Shown here: positions 45,052-53,130 of the stretch, piece after piece | Numbering within the stretch: the first letter of the stretch is position 1 | How the letters are laid out: every line of letters starts with the position of its first letter | Assembly (NCBI RefSeq): GCF_002260525.1 | Contig: NZ_MRYI01000001.1 | Coordinates: 310,001-374,000, forward strand | Reading direction: 5' to 3' | DNA from: Hahella sp. CCB-MM4 | GTDB lineage: Bacteria > Pseudomonadota > Gammaproteobacteria > Pseudomonadales > Oleiphilaceae | DNA length: 64,000 nt | The notes under the pieces: model-generated | What the model was told of the DNA's origin: nothing | What the model saw: only the letters and a program-made list of their open reading frames with translations | The model's database searches: none | Program-made: the position numbers and the translations under genes

Positions 45052-46014
45052 TCATCGGTTTTGATAGACCTCACTGTCCGGATGAAATGCCATCCAGGCA
45101 AACCAAAATGCAATTAGACTGGGCAGTTCTTTTCCATGACTATCAAATACCTGTGCCGCCCGGTGATCACCATCAAACTCCACACGAATAGCCTGTCCGC
45201 CGACAACATCGTCAAAAACCGCAGGTCCCTTATACAATTCCATAAAGGGATACACCTTACTTTTTCCGTTCAATTCAACTCCCAAAACCAGTTCTTTGGG
45301 GTGATAACGGCGGTCCATAACCGTTACAGGGAAATACACATATTTTGATTCCTGGTAACCAGGATATGGCGTCTGACCGTAGTTCCGCTGATGGCCGGTA
45401 TCCAGAGATAACACCTGGGAATCGGGGTATCTTTGTTTCCAGTCAGCCCAGGTAGTATGTTGAACGGGAATGAGCTCCAACCGAGCCCCTTTCATCGGGC
45501 CGGAAATAGCCCGACCTTCTATTTGTGACCACAGGGACTCTGTAGCACGATCGTACATCAGTAGGTCACTGTTATAGAGCAGTCCCGAAACACCGAACTG
45601 TGCTGTCTTTTTCTTTCCCTTGCCCTTTTCATCCAAAATGCCCGAAAAGGCCATACCGGTGCCACATAATGGGCAGAAGCTGACAAGCACTGCCCGACCG
45701 GCAAAGTCATCATTGACGATTTCATGGTAATTCAGAATTCTGATCGGATATGCCCGCCTGATACCAGCGTAGTCAATTCCCAGAACCCGATCACCGTCAC
45801 TCATATATCCCGCCTGATTCAGCGGGACAAACCGGGGATAGTCTATGGAGGGAATACCATCCCTGGGAGGCCCTCCACGCATGATTTCATTGGCAGGAAC
45901 CAAAGGGTCAACGATTTCAAACCCATTCAGACGTTCACTTCGAGCGTCAGTGGCCCAGGCCAACCAGACCATAATCAAAAAAAACCGCGCAAAAAAGGTA
46001 CGTCTGCCCATCAT
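45052..46014 (-). CDS. DUF3179 exported protein
   Basis: This protein of about 320 residues has an N-terminal signal segment and the DUF3179 pattern: RVLGIDYAGIRRAYPIRILNYHEIVND, then VSFCPLCGTGMAFSG with a CxxC pair, SGLLYNSDLLMYDR, ESLWSQIEG and GAISGP-like turns. The CxxCGTG segment could bind metal or heme, but the family's function is unknown. The frame opens at TTG 46023; ATG 46014 is preferred. The partner gene on the same strand (DUF4442) ends 63 nt upstream. Confidence 0.85.
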   Translation of the reverse strand: MMGRRTFFARFFLIMVWLAWATDARSERLNGFEIVDPLVPANEIMRGGPPRDGIPSIDYPRFVPLNQAGYMSDGDRVLGIDYAGIRRAYPIRILNYHEIVNDDFAGRAVLVSFCPLCGTGMAFSGILDEKGKGKKKTAQFGVSGLLYNSDLLMYDRATESLWSQIEGRAISGPMKGARLELIPVQHTTWADWKQRYPDSQVLSLDTGHQRNYGQTPYPGYQESKYVYFPVTVMDRRYHPKELVLGVELNGKSKVYPFMELYKGPAVFDDVVGGQAIRVEFDGDHRAAQVFDSHGKELPSLIAFWFAWMAFHPDSEVYQNR

Positions 46015-46077
46015 GATGCTCAATCAACTTTAACCTTTTGACTGGCCTCATTGAGCAAAGTTCAAACAATATCGCTG

Positions 46078-46560
46078 TTAACGCCGCTTGGGTGTCCAGG
46101 CCCATATCATTTCAGCGACGACCGGTTCTTTGCCTTCAGCATCAGTGATGGTCACAGGCACTGCCACCTCCCCTTTTTCCTGAGTTTGAATAGCGTTGAT
46201 CTGCTCGTCGGTCAGGCACGCTTCCGCTCTCATATCCCCTGCCGTACGCTTTACATAGTCCAGCTTCATGGTCTTGATGACTGGAACCGATGAATCAGGG
46301 ACGTTCATTCCCACGATAAAGCCGGTAGCCGTTTCTGCAATCAAGGCATTTGCCACGGCGTGAACAGACCCTATATGGTTTTGAATCCGTTTACGGTTCT
46401 TAAGCGTCACCACACAACGACTATCTGAGAGTTCTTCAACTTTTGCACCAGCCGTACCCACAAATTTAACTGTTTTACCAAAGAACAGTGTCAAGGCCCT
46501 GGAACGGGCAACTTCAGGCAATAGATTGATTTTGCTTACGATTTTATTAAGTTGATTCAT
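46078..46560 (-). CDS. DUF4442 hotdog-fold protein (thioesterase-like)
   Basis: This 160-residue protein matches DUF4442, a hotdog family related to PaaI thioesterases: LTLFFGKTVKFVGTAGAKVEELS, VVTLKNRKRIQNHIGSVHAVANALIAETATG, then MKLDYVKRTAGDMRAEA. The NHIGSVHAVA segment is the expected active-site loop. It probably acts on acyl-CoA or another acyl thioester. AGGTC 7 nt before ATG 46560 supports the start. The acyl-CoA-binding protein gene is divergent 190 bp away, a sensible setting for acyl-CoA handling. Confidence 0.85.
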   Translation of the reverse strand: MNQLNKIVSKINLLPEVARSRALTLFFGKTVKFVGTAGAKVEELSDSRCVVTLKNRKRIQNHIGSVHAVANALIAETATGFIVGMNVPDSSVPVIKTMKLDYVKRTAGDMRAEACLTDEQINAIQTQEKGEVAVPVTITDAEGKEPVVAEMIWAWTPKRR

Positions 46561-46749
46561 GACATGACCTGATTTTTCTAATATATGTGATGAAAATGCG
46601 GGAGTAAGACTAGCGAAAAATCAGAAGGGAAAGAAGGCTGTATCACAATAATCTGAACGACTGTTCACGGTTATTCTGATAACCCGGTCACTTTTGATTT
46701 CAGTATCCGGTCTCTATAATGTGCGGATTCATCAACTGGGAAGAACAAG

Positions 46750-47025
46750 ATGAGCGATCTGAAACAAGCATTTGAAGAAGCACTGAACTACGTCAAAACT
46801 GCCGATGGTGACTTTCAGCCATCCAATGAAATGAAACTGGACATGTATGCCCTATACAAGCAGGCCACAGATGGGGACGTCTCTGGCAGCCGTCCCGGCA
46901 TGATGGACTTTGTCGGCCGTGCAAAATATGACGCCTGGGCAAAACTGAAAGGCCTGAGCAGCGAAGAAGCGATGCAGCGTTATGTGGACACCATTGAAGA
47001 CCTGAAAAAGCGTTTTGGTGGCTGA
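46750..47025 (+). CDS. Acyl-CoA-binding protein
   Basis: This 91-residue protein is a canonical four-helix ACBP: FEEALNYVKT, MKLDMYALYKQATDGDVSGSRPGMMDFVGRAKYDAWAKLKGLSSEEAMQRYVD. The Tyr and Lys residues of YALYKQAT and the AKYDAW segment are the known acyl-CoA-binding positions. It sequesters long-chain acyl-CoA in the cytosol. ACBPs are widespread in eukaryotes but patchy in bacteria. GGAAGAA before ATG 46750 is a good ribosome site. Confidence 0.95.
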   Translation: MSDLKQAFEEALNYVKTADGDFQPSNEMKLDMYALYKQATDGDVSGSRPGMMDFVGRAKYDAWAKLKGLSSEEAMQRYVDTIEDLKKRFGG

Positions 47026-47221
47026 TACGCAGTCGATTGAAAGTTAGCTTTCAACTTCGGAACAACACTTTCAATCCATGAACAAATCGTGGGTGTATTC
47101 GATGGATGCACCCACAGCAAATTTCTACGGTGAGTCTCCCTTCGGTCATTGTCATTTCATATCACCGTCACAGAGTCCAAATAAAATAACAATCACAAAT
47201 TGGTTAAGGAAAAGTGTGACC

Positions 47222-47542
47222 ATGGATTCAGCTGAACTATTCATTCAGTCCAATCATGATCTATATGTTGATTTGCAAAACGCGATCAAAGAAGCCGGGT
47301 TCAGCACCCGCACCCAACACAATTATATTCACTGGATCGCCAGGTTTCTGTCGTTTCATCAGCACAAGTCCGTCAGCGAACTGAGTGAAAGTGACGTATT
47401 AAGGTTTCTGAAGTATGTAGCAACCCAACTCCGGGCGTCGCCGGCCAAATGCAAACAGGCCCTGCAGGCACTCGCATTCATGTACCAGAATGTATTAAAG
47501 CGCCCTCTCCCTGCTCTGGCGGCAACAGGCGGCGCCTGCTAA
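47222..47542 (+). CDS. Stand-alone integrase-type SAM-like (core-binding) domain protein
   Basis: This 106-residue protein matches the N-terminal core-binding domain of tyrosine recombinases, most like integron and XerC/D-type integrases: LQNAIKEAGFSTRTQHNYIHWIARFLSFHQHKSVSELSESDVLRFLKYVATQLRASPAKCKQALQALAFMYQNVL (see residues about 22-95). The frame stops right after this domain, and no R-H-R-Y catalytic domain follows in any frame, as the next gene is on the other strand. ATG 47222 is preferred over an upstream ATG at 47078. It may be a DNA-binding accessory protein or a relic of a lost integrase. Confidence 0.8.
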   Translation: MDSAELFIQSNHDLYVDLQNAIKEAGFSTRTQHNYIHWIARFLSFHQHKSVSELSESDVLRFLKYVATQLRASPAKCKQALQALAFMYQNVLKRPLPALAATGGAC

Positions 47543-47572
47543 GCAGCAAATTTACATCCCCTGTTGCCCTCG

Positions 47573-47977
47573 CTACCTCGGCGTGACATCCAGTACATCA
47601 TATACTGATCTGATTGGCGTCACCTGGGGTAAACGAGGTTCCGGCAAAGCTGTCTGCGGTGTAGGGGCAATAGCAAACTCATCTTTAAGCAATTGATCAC
47701 TCGCCCCATTATTTCTCTTACGCAATTCCCCCGGGGCTTCTGTTTCTTCGCCTGCTGCCGGAACATCCAGCGCACCACCGATAACAGCGTCAGCCAATTC
47801 GTCGGAATCCAAAGATTTAAGATTGAATGATTCGAGAGTGGTTTTTTCCTGAAAAGCAGGAATTGGGTCAATGGGATCCTGCCCGGCAGCCAGAGCAATG
47901 GCCGAGAATAGGCCGCCAGCCATAAACGATGACAACCGACACCAAAGCTGTTTGCTGATGAGGCACGCAACGGACAT
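47573..47977 (-). CDS. Hypothetical exported protein (134 aa)
   Basis: The protein has a signal peptide (about 1-31, ending Leu-Ala-Ala) and a hydrophilic, Pro/Glu-rich mature part without recognisable fold (IPAFQEKTTLESFNLKSLDSDELADAVIGGALDVPA, then a Lys/Arg patch and a Pro-rich end). AGGGAA 6 nt before ATG 47977 supports it. I do not recognise a family. It converges with the integrase-domain gene, the ends 30 nt apart. Confidence 0.65.
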   Translation of the reverse strand: MSVACLISKQLWCRLSSFMAGGLFSAIALAAGQDPIDPIPAFQEKTTLESFNLKSLDSDELADAVIGGALDVPAAGEETEAPGELRKRNNGASDQLLKDEFAIAPTPQTALPEPRLPQVTPIRSVYDVLDVTPR

Positions 47978-48060
47978 GATATTTCCCTGTCTGTAGAATG
48001 GATTGTGCGTGGCTATTTTATAGCCACCAGGGAAGCTTGCGTGGAATTTCTGGAGGGTTC

Positions 48061-48074
48061 GTGAACCGGTTCAC
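48061..48074. repeat. Perfect 14-bp palindrome
   Basis: GTGAACCGGTTCAC is a perfect palindrome. GGTTCGTGAACC overlaps it on the left and GTGAACCGG recurs at 48079, so three GTGAACC half-sites lie in 35 bp between two minus-strand genes, upstream of the 134-aa gene. This resembles an operator or a compact hairpin. Confidence 0.55.
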
Positions 48075-48100
48075 AGGCGTGAACCGGCATCAATAAAAGA

Positions 48101-48280
48101 TTAACCTGCGGAGCCAATCAAAATCCGTTTGCGCAAATACCAGCACTCACTATCACTGAAACTACTCTTACGACGCTCAGGGACGTGTTTACCTTGGCTG
48201 GAGCGGGACGCCCGCGGGTCTTTAAAGATACTATCAACCTCAGAATCCTGGATGATAAGTCGCTTAGCTAAAACCTGCAT
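48101..48280 (-). CDS. Small basic protein (59 aa), unknown
   Basis: A 59-residue frame starts at ATG 48280, preceded at about 5 nt by AGGTG, and stops at 48101. The product is basic and hydrophilic, with KRLIIQDSEVDSIFKDPRAS near the N-terminus, a Lys/Arg/Ser-rich middle and CWYLRKRILIG near the C-terminus; no signal or membrane helix. Codon use looks normal and the ribosome site is good, so I think it is real. No family is recognised; the charge would suit nucleic-acid or ribosome binding. Confidence 0.6.
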   Translation of the reverse strand: MQVLAKRLIIQDSEVDSIFKDPRASRSSQGKHVPERRKSSFSDSECWYLRKRILIGSAG

Positions 48281-48416
48281 GAGTCACCTGTTTGAAGAAT
48301 ATTGAATACGCTTGTCAGTTTATGTTTTATTCTGAACTCTTCAATTCTCTGCCGGCAGGTTTAACAATCTCTGACGATTTCAGCCTCTAAAGCCCGTCAT
48401 ATCTACGTATTGGCCC

Positions 48417-48914
48417 TTATTCGTACTCGATATCCAGAACAAAATAAGTCCGACGTCCCTCCGGTGTCGTGATATACACTTCGTCATCCACCTGCTTTTT
48501 CAGCAAGGCGCGTCCCAGTGGCGCATCAATGCTGATCCACCCCTTGCTGACGTCAAACTCATCAGGACCAACGATCCGATAACGATGCTCCTGTCCTTCC
48601 TCGTCCTCCAATGACACCCAGGCACCAAAATAGACTTTGGATGTATCGTCCGGCTTGCGATCGACAACCTGGAGCGATTCCAGCCTCTTGGACAGATATC
48701 TCACTCTGCGGTCAATTTCACGGAGTTGTTTCTTGCCGTAGATGTACTCCGCATTTTCTGATCGGTCACCCATTGCAGCAGCTTCGGAAACCGCCCGGGT
48801 TACTTCCGGCCTTTTGACTTTCCAGAGATAGTTCAGCTCCTCCCGGAGCACTTTTTCACCCTCAGGTGTAATAAGGTTGGCTTTTGGTGGCGCTGGGGGA
48901 CGGTATCTTCCCAT
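48417..48914 (-). CDS. greB: Transcription elongation factor GreB
   Basis: GreB rescues backtracked RNA polymerase by stimulating transcript cleavage. The 165-residue protein has the N-terminal coiled coil (about 15-80) with the loop acidic residues in [16 protein letters not shown] and the C-terminal FKBP-like domain (about 88-160: [36 protein letters not shown]). The [14 protein letters not shown] segment and DIEYE end mark it as GreB rather than GreA. GAGGAA 7 nt before ATG 48914. Confidence 0.96.
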   Translation of the reverse strand: MGRYRPPAPPKANLITPEGEKVLREELNYLWKVKRPEVTRAVSEAAAMGDRSENAEYIYGKKQLREIDRRVRYLSKRLESLQVVDRKPDDTSKVYFGAWVSLEDEEGQEHRYRIVGPDEFDVSKGWISIDAPLGRALLKKQVDDEVYITTPEGRRTYFVLDIEYE

Positions 48915-48972
48915 ATGGATTCCTCAAATAGCACCTAGTTGACCGGGATGTTCAAGCAGCAAAGTGGCCCGG

Positions 48973-49398
48973 TTATTCTCTTGGCAACGACAGTCTCTTC
49001 ATTTTCAACCGGTGGGCACTGAAAAAGGCAGCAGTGGTTCCTCCCAAAAAGCCGGTAAACTGTACCCAGGCAGGAAAAACTTCCCCTCCCCCCATAGCAA
49101 ACTGTACGATAGTCAGCAGACCGATCATGGCAAGTACATGCCAGTATTCAAGATATCCAGCCATGCGCGCGGTCACATAGCCGGCCAATCCATCGAAAAA
49201 TATACCAATGGCTATCAGCAACCACAGCAGTTCATTAGAGCTGGCAGGATTGGCCAGAATCTGTTTGATCTCGGCTTGCCCCATCCCCCGACTCAGCATC
49301 ATTGTGGGATAGATCGACATGAAGATTAGCCCGCCGGCAATAGAGCCGACGATATCAATCACGACACCGGTTATAATCGCCCGGAAATTCAACATCAT
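48973..49398 (-). CDS. Hypothetical four-helix membrane protein
   Basis: The 141-residue protein has four predicted membrane helices (about 8-28, 56-78, 84-103, 110-127) and a basic C-terminus. The helices hold small-residue motifs such as GVVIDIVGSIAGG and FDGLAGYVTARMAGY. I do not recognise the family, and the ribosome site is weak. The 339-bp gap upstream (49399-49737) holds the orphan terminator and the TetR promoter region. Confidence 0.75.
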   Translation of the reverse strand: MMLNFRAIITGVVIDIVGSIAGGLIFMSIYPTMMLSRGMGQAEIKQILANPASSNELLWLLIAIGIFFDGLAGYVTARMAGYLEYWHVLAMIGLLTIVQFAMGGGEVFPAWVQFTGFLGGTTAAFFSAHRLKMKRLSLPRE

Positions 49399-49450
49399 AG
49401 CGTAGGATTGGTCCGTAGAAATTTGTGCTTATGATTGTATGCGAATGGCA

Positions 49451-49477
49451 AAAAAAAATCCCCCGACGAACGGGGGA
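49451..49477 (-). terminator. Orphan intrinsic terminator
   Basis: TCCCC and GGGGA form the stem with a 9-nt loop region CGACGAACG; on the minus strand it is followed by nine T residues. No minus-strand gene lies upstream of it: the next feature at higher coordinates is the plus-strand TetR gene. It could end an unannotated small RNA or an antisense transcript starting in 49480-49737. Confidence 0.65.
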
Positions 49478-49655
49478 ACGCTAGGCAGTGGCTAAAGCAC
49501 CAGAAGGCGCAGTATGAGACGGGAAAAAACAACCATTCAACTTCAACTTGCCAGCATCCAATGCGGCAACTTGACTGACAATATAGTCATTTCATTGTTG
49601 CCAAGATGTGGAGTGGGCATTAACCTTTGTTAACGCTACGTAAAGGGGACATAGT

Positions 49656-49681
49656 GTATTGTTGTCCTGGTTTTGCAATAC
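49656..49681. promoter_or_regulatory. Possible TetR autoregulatory operator
   Basis: GTATTG and CAATAC are inverted copies 14 bp apart, about 57 nt upstream of the TetR-family gene. TetR proteins often bind such sites at their own promoter. The arms are only 6 bp, so the case is weak. Confidence 0.35.
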
Positions 49682-49737
49682 TTAAGAACGCCCTGCAATT
49701 TGTCCCTGGCAGCCCTGACACGGAGACTCCAATATAG

Positions 49738-50394
49738 ATGCGTCCTGTTCGCCCCCCAGAAGAAGTAGAAGAACTCAAACAAAAAATTCTTGATGTTGCC
49801 CTTGACCTGATTGTGAGTGAAGGCTTTGATGCTCTCACTATGCGCCGCCTGGGAAAAAGTCTGGGTATGACTGCCCCCAATCTTTACAACTATTACCGTG
49901 GTAAAGACGAAATATATATCACACTGATGATTCAGGGCTTCAACAAACTACGAAAACACCTGATCGATGTGGCAGAAGCCGAAAATGACCCCGTATCTCG
50001 GGGAAAAGCCATCATGCGGGGGTATATTGATTTTGGTTTCAACCACTCTCAGCACTACGAACTGATGTTTTCCTCCCACGGTCCAAAAGCCCAGGAATTC
50101 AAAGGAACTGAGATCGAGGAGCTGTCGGAACAGGAATTCGCGCTCAGCATGGAAGTCGCCAAGTTTGCAGAAACCTGTATCCAACTGGTCCTGGATAAAG
50201 TCGGACTTGAGACTACGGAAGAACAGCGCCGTACCATGTTGATCGAGCTATGGAGCCTATTGCACGGTATGGTCAGCCTTCACCTGACGGGCAATACCTA
50301 CTACCTGACGGATAAACCCGTGGAAACCTACGAACATATTCTGGATCTTCTGCTGGAACGCTTTATTGATAGGCATATTGCGCTAGGACAATAG
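49738..50394 (+). CDS. TetR/AcrR-family transcriptional regulator
   Basis: This 218-residue repressor has a helix-turn-helix (about 15-60: ILDVALDLIVSEGFDALTMRRLGKSLGMTAPNLYNYYRGKDEIY) and a C-terminal ligand domain of the WHG type (about 85-205, with LWSLLHGMVSLHLTGNTYY). Such regulators usually sense a small hydrophobic ligand and repress efflux or lipid genes. No obvious target adjoins it on the same strand. A hairpin terminator follows at 50422-50441. Confidence 0.92.
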   Translation: MRPVRPPEEVEELKQKILDVALDLIVSEGFDALTMRRLGKSLGMTAPNLYNYYRGKDEIYITLMIQGFNKLRKHLIDVAEAENDPVSRGKAIMRGYIDFGFNHSQHYELMFSSHGPKAQEFKGTEIEELSEQEFALSMEVAKFAETCIQLVLDKVGLETTEEQRRTMLIELWSLLHGMVSLHLTGNTYYLTDKPVETYEHILDLLLERFIDRHIALGQ

Positions 50395-50421
50395 ATTCGC
50401 TATCTCCCCCCGCCCTCTTAT

Positions 50422-50441
50422 GACCCGACCAAAGTCGGGTC
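50422..50441 (+). terminator. Hairpin after the TetR gene
   Basis: GACCCGAC and GTCGGGTC form an 8-bp stem with a 4-nt loop, 27 nt past the stop, followed by TTCATC; the U-tract is poor. Confidence 0.5.
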
Positions 50442-50632
50442 TTCATCAGATCCTCGATATTCCTTGCCTATAAGTATATTTGCGCATAAAACAGGCAAAT
50501 TAGGTTGCTCCGCCTACAATTAATCAGTAAGTTTTTGCTCCAGCAACGGGGCAAGATGCTGCGCCCCGATCATGACTGGGTGAATACCCATCTTGAAAGA
50601 CAGCCAATATCGAGTTTCAGGGTAAGAGGACC

Positions 50633-50929
50633 ATGAAGACACAAGAACTAGTAAATAAAGCTTTGTCAGGCCTGGATTATGTAGGCTACCAATTAGAGGC
50701 TCTGGGAGTTACGGACAAAGTAAACCGCCACACGACCCTGGCCTATATCATGGCGGAACAAAACCACCTGAAGGGTGAATTGGACAGCCTGAATGCTCGT
50801 ATAGATCAACAAAAAGCCCGGGTAGAACGTTTACGTAAGCAAGCGGAAAAACTGGTTAATGACGGTATCGAGTTTGCCGGAAGCCCAGTTCAACATACTC
50901 TGGATTTTTTAAAGTCTCGCCTTCAATAG
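50633..50929 (+). CDS. Hypothetical coiled-coil protein (98 aa)
   Basis: The protein is almost wholly helical. A heptad-like coiled coil covers about 38-75 (MAEQNHLKGELDSLNARIDQQKARVERLRKQAEKL, long runs of charged residues). There is no signal or membrane helix. It has general likeness to phasin- or PhaF-type granule proteins, but no conserved motif makes this firm. AGAGGACC before ATG 50633 is a good ribosome site. Its own promoter is probably in the 240-bp gap upstream. Confidence 0.7.
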   Translation: MKTQELVNKALSGLDYVGYQLEALGVTDKVNRHTTLAYIMAEQNHLKGELDSLNARIDQQKARVERLRKQAEKLVNDGIEFAGSPVQHTLDFLKSRLQ

Positions 50930-50973
50930 AAGGTAGCCGTAGACTGATGATCCACGTCCCGGGAACGCTCCCG

Positions 50974-52422
50974 TCAGGTTGCGCTCTCGGGGCCTGGAAG
51001 TTTTGGGGCCTGAGGCACCTTTTGATCCTGACTGATGACAATAGGCTTGTTAAATTTAATCAGCGGTAAATGCAACTCCGCTCTCAAGCCAGGTTGGTTA
51101 TCCTTCAGCTGCAACTGCCCCTTGTGCATCTCACTGACCGCTTTCACCATACTCAAGCCCAAGCCGTTTCCTGGCAGACCACGGGTTTTGTCCACCCGGT
51201 AAAACCGCTCAAGAACCCTCTCACGCTCATCTTCGGCAATTCCGGGGCCCTCATCCCATACAGAGATAACCGCATGATCAAATGCACGTAAGCGAACACC
51301 GACATTTCCGCCTTCCGGCGTATACTTGATTGCGTTATCCAGTAGGTTCGCGATGGCCTGGAACAATAAGTCCCGGTCGCCCTTCACGACAATCCCTTTA
51401 GCCAGATCCAAAGACAAATGCTGCTCTTTGTCTGATGCGACAGCTTCATAGAGATCAACTGCATCCACCACCAGCTCATACAGATCAACATCGTCAAATT
51501 TGCTACTGTAGCCACCGGATTCGATTCGAGCGATACGCAGCAGGGCATTAAATGTCACCAGCAGGTGATCAGCTTCCGCAATAACCTCCTGAACGATATG
51601 CCTTGCCTCTTCCTCCAGTTGCTTGCTCTGCAACAACTCCAGCCTCCCCCGCATCCTTGTCAAAGGGGTTCGCAGGTCATGGGCAATATTATCCGAAACA
51701 TGCCGAACTCCGGCCATTAACCCTTCTATCTGATCAAGCATCCGATTGAGATGCTCCGCGAGCTCATCAAAATCGTCCCCGGTGCCCCGGGTCGGAACCC
51801 TTAGTGACAGATTTCCCTGCATAATCTGTCGGCTGGTATGGGTGATGGCTTCAATACGCCGCCTTGTACTCTTCGAGAGCGCCACACCGCCTAAGAATGC
51901 CATGGCAAGAGTGATCGCCACCCCCCATGTCAATGACCGTTCAATCAATTCACGAACTCTGAACAGAGCAAACACATCCCTGCCCACTAACAACCGGTAG
52001 CCGCCCCGCAGAGTAAAAACCCGCGCACGCGCCATGTGAGGTGCAGCAAAACGACCACCAGAACGGTTCAGATAAAAACTGATCCAGCCGTCATCATCTT
52101 CAACCAAAGCCGGCCATTCGTTGAGATTTCCCGCCTGAGGCTGAAATTCGTTATTCACCAGAAGGTAGATCGATTCGCCCTGGGGATCATTCAGTACCCG
52201 CTCGTTCATGACACTGACCATCCCACGCAACCCCTGACGCCGGTATTGCTCGGCAAGTCCCTGGATCTCGGCCTGGATGGTCTCATCGACCTGATCAGAC
52301 ATAAATCCGACCGTTGCCCAGTAAATAAACCCAAGTAGGAAGAATACCGACGCTGCAAACAGTAATGTATAAAGCAGCGCCAGCTGGAAGGCAGAGTTTC
52401 TGAGGAGTTTAGGCAGTTTCAC
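50974..52422 (-). CDS. Sensor histidine kinase
   Basis: This 482-residue membrane kinase has two membrane helices (about 10-35 and 165-185) flanking a periplasmic sensor, a HAMP domain (about 190-245), the HisKA domain with the phosphorylated histidine in NIAHDLRTPLTRMR, and HATPase with N-box DNAIKYTP, G1 WDEGPGIAEDE and G2 GNGLGLSMVK. It should autophosphorylate and act on the response regulator encoded just upstream. The start is GTG 52422, overlapping the regulator's stop by 14 bp; the frame upstream of it is regulator DNA. The signal sensed is unknown. Confidence 0.94.
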   Translation of the reverse strand: MKLPKLLRNSAFQLALLYTLLFAASVFFLLGFIYWATVGFMSDQVDETIQAEIQGLAEQYRRQGLRGMVSVMNERVLNDPQGESIYLLVNNEFQPQAGNLNEWPALVEDDDGWISFYLNRSGGRFAAPHMARARVFTLRGGYRLLVGRDVFALFRVRELIERSLTWGVAITLAMAFLGGVALSKSTRRRIEAITHTSRQIMQGNLSLRVPTRGTGDDFDELAEHLNRMLDQIEGLMAGVRHVSDNIAHDLRTPLTRMRGRLELLQSKQLEEEARHIVQEVIAEADHLLVTFNALLRIARIESGGYSSKFDDVDLYELVVDAVDLYEAVASDKEQHLSLDLAKGIVVKGDRDLLFQAIANLLDNAIKYTPEGGNVGVRLRAFDHAVISVWDEGPGIAEDERERVLERFYRVDKTRGLPGNGLGLSMVKAVSEMHKGQLQLKDNQPGLRAELHLPLIKFNKPIVISQDQKVPQAPKLPGPESAT

Positions 52423-53089
52423 GCAGTACGTACCCTGCACCACGAATCGTGTGCAGTAACGGAACCTCAAAGTCCTTATCGATCTTTGCACGCAATCTGC
52501 TGATGTGCACATCAATCACATTGGTTTGAGGGTCAAAGTGATAATCCCAAACCTTTTCCAACAGCATGGTACGGGTTAACACCTGCCCCGGATTACGCAT
52601 GAAGTACTCCAGAAGACGAAATTCCCGCGGCTGTAAATCAATGCTTTGCCCGTCCCTTCTGACAGTACGAGCCAACAGATCCATTTCAAGATCCGCCACT
52701 TTCAGAGCGGTAACCACTTCCTGTTGCTGCTGGCTGCGACGTTCCAACGCCTCAATTCGAGCCAATAACTCACTGAATGAGAACGGCTTCACCAGGTAAT
52801 CATCGCCACCGGCGCGCAATCCCTGAACCCGATCGTCCACTTCTCCCAGCGCGCTTAATACCAGTACCGGCACTTTGGCACCACCGGCTCGGAGTGATTT
52901 AATCACAGACAGACCGTCCATTTCCGGCAACATCCGGTCAACCAACAGCAGGTCGTAACCTTCGTTGGACGCCATATGCAGCCCGGTCTTACCGTTATCG
53001 GTCACATCCACCACATAACCGCTTTCCTTGAGTCCCTTACTGAGATAAGACGCCACTTCTTTGTCGTCTTCTATCACCAATATACGCAT
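52409..53089 (-). CDS. OmpR-family response regulator
   Basis: This 226-residue regulator has a receiver domain (about 1-118, acidic pocket IEDD, phospho-acceptor Asp in LLLVDRMLPEMDG, Thr/Ser switch VLSALG and Lys in VKPFS) and a winged-helix effector domain (about 128-224, DVHISRLRAKID and TIRGAGYVL). ATG 53089 is fixed by a full AGGAGG 5 nt upstream; the ORF extension to 53131 is not translated. It forms an operon with the kinase downstream and, 41 nt away, the djlA gene upstream on the same strand. Target genes are not evident; the pair resembles QseBC/ColRS-type systems. Confidence 0.95.
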   Translation of the reverse strand: MRILVIEDDKEVASYLSKGLKESGYVVDVTDNGKTGLHMASNEGYDLLLVDRMLPEMDGLSVIKSLRAGGAKVPVLVLSALGEVDDRVQGLRAGGDDYLVKPFSFSELLARIEALERRSQQQQEVVTALKVADLEMDLLARTVRRDGQSIDLQPREFRLLEYFMRNPGQVLTRTMLLEKVWDYHFDPQTNVIDVHISRLRAKIDKDFEVPLLHTIRGAGYVLRETA

Positions 53090-53130
53090 TGAAACCTCCT
53101 TCTTTGACATACCTTCGCCTTCAACCGACA

